Assembly: GCA_013214425.1 (NCBI GenBank)
Contig: JABSPN010000135.1
Coordinates: forward strand, 1 to 7,777
DNA length: 7,777 nucleotides
From: Flavobacteriaceae bacterium
GTDB lineage: Bacteria; Bacteroidota; Bacteroidia; Flavobacteriales; Flavobacteriaceae
Reading direction: 5' to 3'
Position 1 is the stretch's first letter, and each line of letters opens with the position of its first letter. Positions 1-7,400 of the stretch are shown one piece after another. A program made the translations under genes and the position numbers. The notes under the pieces were generated by a model. That model worked only from the letters and a program-made list of their open reading frames with translations. It made no database searches and was not told the DNA's origin.

Positions 1-689
1 TAGAAGCAGAGACCAACTCTCATTTTTTACCAGCTTCAACTACTAATCAAGTTGTACATCACGACTATTACTCCTTGTCTTATCATGAAGAGTATGAGCA
101 AGCCGAATGGGTAGCCTATGAACTAAAAAAGAATCATTTATCCCGAAATGATCACAATCGTCCCTATTTCGAAATTGATAAAACTGTAAAGACAGAAGCA
201 GCTCATTGGAGAAATTATAAAAACTCTGGATATAGTAGAGGACATCTTTGTCCGGCTGGTGATAGAAGATTTTCAAAAGATGCTTATGATGAGACCTTTT
301 TGACCTCCAACATAAGTCCTCAAAAACAAGACTTTAACGCCGGAATTTGGAATACATTAGAACAAAAGGTTCGCTATTGGGCAGCTAAATACGATGGTGT
401 TTACGTAGTGACAGGAGGGGTTTTAACAAAGGGCTTAAAGACTATCGGACAAGAGGAAGTCGCTGTTCCAGAATACTTTTATAAAATTGTGTTAGACAAT
501 CAAAACGGAGATATGAAAGCCATTGCTTTTTTGATGCCTCATGAAAATTCAGAAAAGGCATTATTTAAGTTTGTTGTTTCCGTAGATAAAATAGAAAAAC
601 TGACAGGAATCGATTTTTTTCCTAACCTAGAAGACACCAAAGAAGATCAAATAGAAGCTTCTTCAGATTACAAAGATTGGCTATTCTAA
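1..689 (+). CDS. DNA/RNA non-specific endonuclease (NUC1 family), 5' end cut by window edge
   Basis: The family uses a His general base and one Mg2+ held by Asn to cut DNA and RNA without sequence preference, usually outside the cytoplasm. The frame is open from base 3, and the residues before the TTG at 75 (HFLPAST, then VVHHDYYSLSY) read like the normal start of the mature domain, so the TTG is not the start. The catalytic block is SRGHLCPAGD, with His at 243-245 (the usual DRGH has Ser for Asp). It is followed by TSNISPQ and then FNAGIWNTLE, with the metal-binding Asn at 336-338 and a Glu eight residues later at 360-362. This matches the His89/Asn119/Glu127 spacing of Serratia nuclease. 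The C-terminus, GIDFFPNLED...ASSDYKDWLF, looks complete and ends in TAA at 687. A signal peptide or lipobox would lie upstream of the window. The 321-base gap to the next gene suggests a separate transcription unit. Confidence 0.93.
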   Translation, partial: EAETNSHFLPASTTNQVVHHDYYSLSYHEEYEQAEWVAYELKKNHLSRNDHNRPYFEIDKTVKTEAAHWRNYKNSGYSRGHLCPAGDRRFSKDAYDETFLTSNISPQKQDFNAGIWNTLEQKVRYWAAKYDGVYVVTGGVLTKGLKTIGQEEVAVPEYFYKIVLDNQNGDMKAIAFLMPHENSEKALFKFVVSVDKIEKLTGIDFFPNLEDTKEDQIEASSDYKDWLF

Positions 690-722
690 CTTAAAACTTT
701 CAAACCGAAAATAGTAAATTAT

Positions 723-742
723 AAAGCAATTTGTAATGCTTT
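723..742 (+). terminator. Weak hairpin downstream of the nuclease gene
   Basis: AAAGCA (723-728) pairs exactly with TGCTTT (737-742) across an 8-base loop, 34 bases after the nuclease stop. The stem is short and AT-rich and ends in only a few T residues. Alone it is a poor terminator, but together with the stronger hairpin that follows it could end the nuclease transcript. Confidence 0.3.
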
Positions 743-743
743 G

Positions 744-768
744 TCATACTGAGCCTGTCGAAGTATGA
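744..768. repeat. Flavobacterial-type intergenic palindromic repeat
   Basis: TCATACT (744-750) and AGTATGA (762-768) form a perfect 7-bp stem around GAGCCTGTCGA. I recall closely similar elements, with variable arms around a conserved GAGC-TGTCGA centre, scattered between genes in many Bacteroidota genomes. Their function is unsettled: they may act as a REP-like mobile element or as a bidirectional terminator. Its position right after the nuclease gene fits a terminator role. The hairpin is seen directly; membership of a dispersed family is from memory and could not be counted here. Confidence 0.6.
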
Positions 769-796
769 TAAATCCTATTGATTATTTTACCCTATA

Positions 797-810
797 ACCC
801 ATCACCCATC
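797..810. repeat. Tandem 7-mer ACCCATC x2
   Basis: Two perfect head-to-tail copies of ACCCATC, preceded by the related CCCTATA and followed by another CAT. This is the kind of short C-rich slippage-prone tract found between flavobacterial genes. No function is evident. Confidence 0.4.
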
Positions 811-927
811 ATTGAATATCGATTAAGGAATATTGAAGTAATTATTATTAATGAGGCGATGAAATAATGACTTAAGGTTTATATTTAATATTCGATTACT
901 ATACCCATAACCTTTCACACGACACCA

Positions 928-960
928 TTTCCCACTTCTAAATTTAAAATTTTACATTTT
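928..960 (+). promoter_or_regulatory. Possible Bacteroidota-type promoter for the RHS operon
   Basis: TACATTTT at 953-960 matches seven of eight positions of the Bacteroidota -7 consensus TAnnTTTG. TTTC at 928-931 is a three-of-four match to the -33 TTTG element, with 21 bases between them, slightly longer than the usual 19-20. Transcription would begin near 967, giving a leader of about 44 bases before the ATG at 1011. In such AT-rich DNA a match of this quality can easily occur by chance. Confidence 0.2.
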
Positions 961-1010
961 TAATTTATTAAGGGGGTAAGAAACTTTTCTCATTTGAACT
1001 ATAAAGCAAA

Positions 1011-4000
1011 ATGAAACAAATGAGAATAAACCTTTTACCTATCATTTTGATGATACTGCTTGGGTTGCAGGGAGTTGTAGCACAAGTAGAAGAGCCTACA
1101 ATAACGCCAACCACACCAGAAGCTGGGACTATGGCGCGTTATGGAGATTTAAACATAACCTCGGCATCGGGGCAGATGAGTTATAGTGTGCCTATTGCGG
1201 GTATTACTGTAGATGGAAATAGTTGGCCAGTAAGCCTAGGCTATAATTATGGCGGACTAATAGCAGAAGGAAAGCCTTCTTTAAACGGATTGGGTTGGAA
1301 CTTAGCAGCTTATGGAACCATTACCAAAGAAGTGCGTGGATTGCCAGATGGTAACCCGCATGGATATTATGGTGTTTTAGACCATAGCGCAGAAATCCTG
1401 GCAGTTGCAGCTGATTATGAAGATGATGGTGTACTTAATAATACCACTCTCGAAACTGTGAGAAAATTTAGAGATAAAGAATGGGATGCAGAAGTTGATA
1501 AATATTCAGTTAGTGTAAACGGAATGAGTTTTTCATTCAAGTTGAGAAAAGACTCAAATGGTGATGTAGTACCGTATTATTTGTCAAAACACAATCATAA
1601 AGTTCAGGTAAATATGCACCCGACAGATGGACATTTTGTTGTGGGGTCTTTTGTTGTAACAGATGATCAAGGGGTAAAATATCATTTTGATTCCGATAAT
1701 AGAGAGCATGCTGTAGTAGAAGATACACAAAACCCAGCCGATGTTCAAGATCGTTATACATCTTGGATGTTATCTAAAGTTGAATACTTAAACGGACAAT
1801 CGATAGATTTTCAATATAGAACAGAAACCTATTTTTCATGGGATTTCGTAGCTACTGCTTTATCACTTCATGGAGATGTGGATGAAGGACCAATTGTAGG
1901 GAGTGGAGTAGTACAATATCAAACGTTCGATTCAGATAGAATGCAACGTTCAGAAATGTTACGCCAGGTGTTAGAGAAGATTACTTTCCCAGAAGGAGAA
2001 ATAGCGTTTACAACAGGAAATGCTCCTTCTAACCATACCATTTTCACTAAAATTCAAGTAAAGAATAGAGATGCAGTTGTAGTAGATACTTATGACTTTA
2101 CCTATCAAGGAAACAGAGATTGTTTAACTGAGATTCAAAAAAACAATGAGTTTTTATACGGATTTGAATACTTCGGATTGAATACTGGAGGAGGACTAAC
2201 TATTCCTGCTTTTTATGAAGCTTACGATAATAAGCCTTATGCACAAGATTTATGGAGGTTTTATAACGGTAGAATCGGGAATAATAGTGCGTTTAGTTTG
2301 GGAAGTTCAAACTTTATAGCCGATAGAACACCTAATGCGAATAACACTAGGTTAGGAGCCTTAAAAACCATTAAATATAAAACAGGCGGAACTACAGAAG
2401 TAGCCTATGAGCTAAATCAAATTAAAGTTCCATATGATGGGTCTATAGGTGACCAAGGGATACCTTCTTTAAACGAAGAATTATTAGTTAGTCTTAACCC
2501 AACGCCTACTAATAATGAAAGGGAGGTTGTCGAAACGATTACGTTTACAGAACCAACTTTTGCCTATGTATCTCATAAAATAGACGGACAGTTATGGAAT
2601 AACTTTTTCCAAATGTCGATGACCAAGTTAGATGGACCTTGTAATGTAGTACAAGATTATAATGAATGTTACGATGGGCAAGCGCCAGATTATAGTTGGA
2701 ATTACACGCTTCAAGCAGAATATCTAAGGAGTCATATGAGACAAGGTAGTGGTACAAATAGTTGTACTTATTTTCCTTATCCAGTGATGTGTTTGAATTA
2801 TATTTCATCACCAACAGGTCCAGATGATACAGAGACTCCAATGTACTTTGAAGAAGGGAATTCAGGGGGGTATATTTATATCGCTCCAGGCACCTATGAA
2901 ATTATGATCACAACCAATCATATGGGGAATAATTTTTATAGAAGTGGAGACCTATATGGAGAAATAAGAATCCAATATCACGATGCTTCTGTTAATGGAA
3001 TACCTCCAACACATATTAATAAAAACACAGGAGGAATTCGTGTTTCTCGTATCACCGATTATGATGAGCATGGGAACCAAGTATTACTAAAAGAGTTTGA
3101 TTATAATGATGCAACAGGTTTTTCTTCTGCTGTAGCGAATCAAATACCAGTACATAGTGATATCCATTCTTGGAATTATCAAAACGCGAGTATCGCTCCA
3201 TATCATTGGATAGAGTATAGAGAAGAACACAAGCAAGCAGCCTATACTTCTTTAAATGGAGTGCATGGTTTTCCAGTCTATTATAGAAAAGTAAAAGTGA
3301 CACATAAAAATGGGAATCACATTAATGGTATTGTAGAACAAAACTATGATTTGCCTATGCAGGGTGGAGGCTATTATTCGTATCCTAGAGTCCCTAAACA
3401 TGGTGATCTTACAAAGTCAATGCCAACACAATCATTCCAATACAAAGGAGGAACCTTAGTATCGAATAATCCAACAATAGTAAGTTCAACAACAAACAAT
3501 CATGATGTTGTACGCTATAATTTACATCATTTAACACAACAAGACTTAAACCCAGAGCATCCAGTAAGCTTTAAAATTTATAAAGAGTTGGATGTGACCA
3601 TAAACTACACTGCAAATCAAAGTGTATGTTATTGTCAACTTAACCCAACACCTGGGAGTGCAGAAGATATGGCATGGGTCGCTTTGCATGGTATTTCAGT
3701 TTATAGAGATATAGATGCTTACAGAAGAGTTAACGAAACCATTTCTAGTATAGATGGAGTAACATCCAGCACTATATACAATTATGATATCGACACTTAT
3801 TTACAAAGTACGTCTACTACAGATAGTAAAGGAGAAACCTTGACTACAGAGTTCGATTACCCATTTGAGTTAGCAGCAGAGTACCAAAACTTAATCGATA
3901 CACAACAATTAAGTGTGCCTGTACAACAGAGAAGTTTACGTGATGGAACCTTATTAAGCACCCAAAAGACAAACTTCATACAGGTAGTGAATGGTTATAA

Positions 4001-4493
4001 ACCTCATACTGTTTTAACAGCAAAAGGAACGAATACCTTAGAAAATCGTATTGAATTCACATATGATGATCAAGGGAATATTATTCAATACTATATGAAC
4101 GATAACCTTTCTGCTCCAGTAGCTGTTATTTGGGGTTATGATAAACAACACCCTATCGCTAAAATTCAGAATGCGACTTATGCTCAAGTACAAACGCATG
4201 CAATAACATTATTGGGATTATCCAATGCAGATAACGACAGTACTTATGGTTATACAGGGAATGAAGGAGCCTTAAGAGAAGCTCTAGATGCTTTACGAAA
4301 TGATACCAATTTATCTAATGCTTTAATCACGACCTACACCTATGATCCTATGGTAGGAATAACAAGTGTTACAGATGCTAGAGGTTATACTATTTACTAT
4401 GAATATGATAATCAACAGAGAGTGATTCGGGTTAAGGATGCAGAAGGAAATATTTTAAGTGAATATAATTACAATTACAGACCTCAAAACTAA
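1011..4493 (+). CDS. Secreted RHS/YD-repeat shell protein without core or toxin domain
   Basis: This is a 1160-residue exported protein. Residues 1-24 form a signal peptide (hydrophobic LLPIILMILLGL, probable cut VVA|Q). ATG 1011 is the earliest start because TAA occurs in frame at 1002; Met4 at 1020 is a possible alternative and would leave the signal intact. Residues 36-110 carry the SpvB/RHS-like opening motif (YGDLNITSASG, YSVPI, LGYNYGGL, GLGWNL). Residues 110-510 are beta-rich with YD-like strands. Residues about 505-665 form a beta-rich insertion with two C-X8-C pairs. From residue 674, GGIRVSRITDYDEHGN is a segment I recognise from Bacteroidota RHS-family proteins. Further YD strands follow (YDDQGN, WGYDKQHPIAKI), and residues 1109-1156 end in TYTYDPMVGITSVTDARGY...YEYDNQQRVIRVKD, the usual family C-terminus. 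It lacks the RHS-associated core, so it is unlikely to be a toxin itself. It probably supplies part of a shell for the gene 5 bases downstream; that pairing is inference. Confidence 0.88.
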   Translation: MKQMRINLLPIILMILLGLQGVVAQVEEPTITPTTPEAGTMARYGDLNITSASGQMSYSVPIAGITVDGNSWPVSLGYNYGGLIAEGKPSLNGLGWNLAAYGTITKEVRGLPDGNPHGYYGVLDHSAEILAVAADYEDDGVLNNTTLETVRKFRDKEWDAEVDKYSVSVNGMSFSFKLRKDSNGDVVPYYLSKHNHKVQVNMHPTDGHFVVGSFVVTDDQGVKYHFDSDNREHAVVEDTQNPADVQDRYTSWMLSKVEYLNGQSIDFQYRTETYFSWDFVATALSLHGDVDEGPIVGSGVVQYQTFDSDRMQRSEMLRQVLEKITFPEGEIAFTTGNAPSNHTIFTKIQVKNRDAVVVDTYDFTYQGNRDCLTEIQKNNEFLYGFEYFGLNTGGGLTIPAFYEAYDNKPYAQDLWRFYNGRIGNNSAFSLGSSNFIADRTPNANNTRLGALKTIKYKTGGTTEVAYELNQIKVPYDGSIGDQGIPSLNEELLVSLNPTPTNNEREVVETITFTEPTFAYVSHKIDGQLWNNFFQMSMTKLDGPCNVVQDYNECYDGQAPDYSWNYTLQAEYLRSHMRQGSGTNSCTYFPYPVMCLNYISSPTGPDDTETPMYFEEGNSGGYIYIAPGTYEIMITTNHMGNNFYRSGDLYGEIRIQYHDASVNGIPPTHINKNTGGIRVSRITDYDEHGNQVLLKEFDYNDATGFSSAVANQIPVHSDIHSWNYQNASIAPYHWIEYREEHKQAAYTSLNGVHGFPVYYRKVKVTHKNGNHINGIVEQNYDLPMQGGGYYSYPRVPKHGDLTKSMPTQSFQYKGGTLVSNNPTIVSSTTNNHDVVRYNLHHLTQQDLNPEHPVSFKIYKELDVTINYTANQSVCYCQLNPTPGSAEDMAWVALHGISVYRDIDAYRRVNETISSIDGVTSSTIYNYDIDTYLQSTSTTDSKGETLTTEFDYPFELAAEYQNLIDTQQLSVPVQQRSLRDGTLLSTQKTNFIQVVNGYKPHTVLTAKGTNTLENRIEFTYDDQGNIIQYYMNDNLSAPVAVIWGYDKQHPIAKIQNATYAQVQTHAITLLGLSNADNDSTYGYTGNEGALREALDALRNDTNLSNALITTYTYDPMVGITSVTDARGYTIYYEYDNQQRVIRVKDAEGNILSEYNYNYRPQN

Positions 4494-4498
4494 CAGTA

Positions 4499-7400
4499 AT
4501 GAGAAAGATATTTTTAAGTATAGTAACCACACTAGTGTGTGTAGTACTACAAGCACAGTCTCAAGATGAGAATTATGTAAAGACCACAACCTATACTGTG
4601 CCTTCAGATGAAGAACCCACAGCAACAGGAACGAAGAAAATTATTGGTGTTGAGTATTATGACGGTTTGGGGAGACCAAAACAACAAGTTGGAGTACAAG
4701 CCGCTCCAAATGGTGATGATTTTGTAATTCCCATTGTCTACGATCAGGCAGGAAGGGTGTCAAGAGGTTATTTGCCGTATTACCAAAGCAACAATGGTTT
4801 ATATCGTAATAATAACGAGGTGATAGAAGAACTAGATAGTATTTATCTATTGAAGTTCCCAACAGACTTAGATCCTTTACACCCCAATCCTTATACAGAG
4901 ACGGTTTTTGAAGAGTCTTTACTAAATAGAACTTTAGCACAAGCAGCTCCAGGAAAAGATTGGTCTCTAGAGGATGGAACGCATCTTGTTGAAGTTATTT
5001 ATGATAAAAATAGTGCTTTGGAGGTGAGAAAGTTTTCAGTAGGATATATTGGAGGAAGTATGGGGACTATTTCTTTAGTGTATGAAGATTATTATCCTGA
5101 AGGAGAGTTGTACAAGACCATTTCAAAAGATGAGAACTGGGATGTTAGTTCAGGAAAATCGCATACGGTGGAAGAGTTTAAGGATAAATCGGGAAATATG
5201 ATTTTAAAAAGAACTTACACTCGAGAAGGGATAAGTGATATTGCTCATGATACCCAATATGTGTATGACGATTTTGGGAACTTGACTTATGTCTTATCAC
5301 CAGAAGCATCAGATAATATTCTAGATACTAGTAACAATGTGGTAAACCAAATAATAGATGATCTAGGGTACCAATACAAATACGATTATAGAAACAGATT
5401 AATTGAAAAGAAGATTCCTGGAAAAGGATGGGAGTATATCGTATATGATAAATTAGACCGTGTTATGATGACTCAAGATCAAAATTTAAAATTTCAAGGT
5501 AAATGGCTGCTAACCAAGTATGATGTGTTAAATCGACCTGTGTATACAGGATTGTATAGTAGTGGAATAGCACGACAGTACATGCAAATGTTTGTCAATG
5601 CGGCTACTGAAGTGAATGAGACAAGATTAACGAGTCCAATTGCTTATACAGATGTACAGTTGTTTTATTCAAACGATGTATTCCCTAATGATGTCAATGC
5701 GCTTACTATTTTGACAGTGAACTATTACGATGATTATAATTTTGATAGTCCATTGACTATGGAAGCATCTAGTGCTGTAACAAACTTAAATAGAGTGATT
5801 GTAGATGGAAATAAAATAAGAAAAGATATCAATTCAGTACATTGGAATGGTGGATTTCAAACTCAGGAGGGGATTACCGGAGATGGTTATCTGGAATATA
5901 CTGTACTTCATTTGGATAAAAGACAAATGATAGGACTATCTACTAGCGTTAATTTAGATACAAACTATTCTTATACGACTATCGATTATTCGATTGATAC
6001 AGGTTATGATAATTTAGTACGTATTCGAGAGAATGGAGTAGGAGTTAGTACCAATGTTTCTTATGTCGCAGGAGATCGTTTTCGTATCGAGCGTTTAGGA
6101 GATCAGATCTACTACAAGAAAAATGGAGTGACTTTTTACCAATCACAGCATAGTACAAGTGAGACTTTATATGGAGACGCTTCTTTTCTGCACTACTTGT
6201 CAGAGATAGAAGATTTAACTGTAGTGAATAGTGCTTATGGAGCTTCGTTTACAGAAAAAACTAAAGGGTTGGTTACAGGAAATATGACTCGTGTACTAGA
6301 TACGTCTAATTTTATTAGAACAGTGACACACTATGATAAAAAAGCTAGGCCTATATACATGGTGTCGCAAAATGATTATTTGAATACTGTAGATGTGGTG
6401 AAAACCGATTTAGATTTTACAGGAAACATCATGGAAACCACTACGATTCATACCAAAGGGACCAATGCTCCAATTGTAACCATAGATCAGTTTGTCTATG
6501 ATCATCAGTTTAGATTGTTAACACAAACTCAGCAGATCGATAACAACCCAAAAGAAGTAATTGTGTTGAATGCCTATAATGAGTTCGGGCAATTAGTGCA
6601 AAAGAAAACAGGTGCGATTGTAGATGAGATTAGTACTAACATTACCAATATTCATAGAGTCGCTCAAGATGGGAATGTAATTTCAAAAGTAGCGATTGCC
6701 GGTTGGGACGGGAATTTTGAAACAGAAGAGAAATTAACGGGGGATGGTTATATAGAATTCACCGTAACCGAGATTGGGAAGTATAACATGATTGGATTAT
6801 CAGATCCAACAGAATTATTGGATTATAGTTATACCAGTATCGATTATGCGATTTATACAGGCTCTTCTACAGGAAATGGAGATAGAGTGTTAGTTAGAGA
6901 AGAAGGAGTAAATATTCCTATTCCAGTAACATATTTTGTAGCAGGAGATGTGTTTCGAGTAGAGCGAACGGGAAGTACTATTGAATACAAAAAGAATGGA
7001 ACTACTTTCTATACTTCACAAACCACTTTTACAGGAGACTTAGTTGGAGATGCTAGTTTAGGAGCATTGGGTAGTTATATCAAAGATCTTAAGTTAGTAA
7101 ATAAGAACTCGAATGCTGGTCAAGCTTTACAAACGATAGATTATGCCTACAATATTAGAGGTTGGTTAAAGCAGATCAATGATCCGGCTCAATCGCTGAC
7201 AGATGATATATTTGCTTTTAAGATCAATTACAATACGACCGACACCACTTTAGGAGCAGAAGCTTTATACAATGGAAACATTAGTGAGACCATTTGGAAA
7301 GTAATTGTAGATGATGAACAAAGGGCTTATGGATATAATTATGATGAATTAAACAGGATAAAATCTGCAAACTTTGGAGCTGGTGTCAACCAAACCAATC

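Larger units (their letters stand above)
690..1010. other. Non-coding intergenic region
   Basis: I see no convincing gene here on either strand. The left part holds two adjacent small hairpins. The middle has the tandem 7-mer ACCCATC ACCCATC (797-810) and two related AT-rich stretches, GAATATCGATTA (814-825) and AATATTCGATTA (887-898). The right part is very AT-rich (about 938-970) and is followed by AGGGGGTAAG (971-980), which lies too far from the ATG at 1011 to be a ribosome binding site. An in-frame TAA at 1002-1004 closes the frame just before the next start. The region probably contains the end of the nuclease transcript and the promoter of the RHS operon. Confidence 0.75.

Noticed and set aside
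43..276. Open frame of 77 codons on the - strand over the nuclease
   Set aside because: It lies opposite a strongly supported nuclease domain and shows no recognisable motif; it is a shadow of the real gene.
971..980. AGGGGGTAAG as a ribosome binding site
   Set aside because: It lies 30 bases before the start codon, too far for Shine-Dalgarno pairing, and this phylum seldom uses such sites.
721..1010. ATAAAGCAA occurring at both 721-729 and 1001-1009 as a possible paired operator
   Set aside because: A nine-base AT-rich match in AT-rich DNA is likely chance, and there is no further similarity around it.
1..1010. The nuclease as the toxin part or partner of the RHS system
   Set aside because: It is a free-standing domain with a complete C-terminus, separated by 321 bases and hairpins from the RHS genes; nothing in the sequence links them beyond being neighbours.
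1537..3303. Three minus-strand open frames (1537-1761, 2545-2841, 3052-3303) inside the first RHS gene
   Set aside because: They are rich in His, Tyr, Leu and Asn as expected from antisense reading of YD-type codons, overlap a coherent protein, and show no domain.
4485..4510. The two RHS genes as one gene broken by a frameshift
   Set aside because: The first protein ends at its normal family C-terminus, and the second starts with its own signal peptide and a known N-terminal domain, so the boundary is genuine.
4641..4940. Minus-strand open frame opposite the DUF6443 region
   Set aside because: The + strand frame here has a clear signal peptide and conserved DUF6443 motifs; the antisense frame has none.
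5786..7102. Internal repeat as a recent duplication or assembly artefact
   Set aside because: The two copies differ throughout at DNA and protein level and have different lengths, which an assembly error or recent duplication would not produce.
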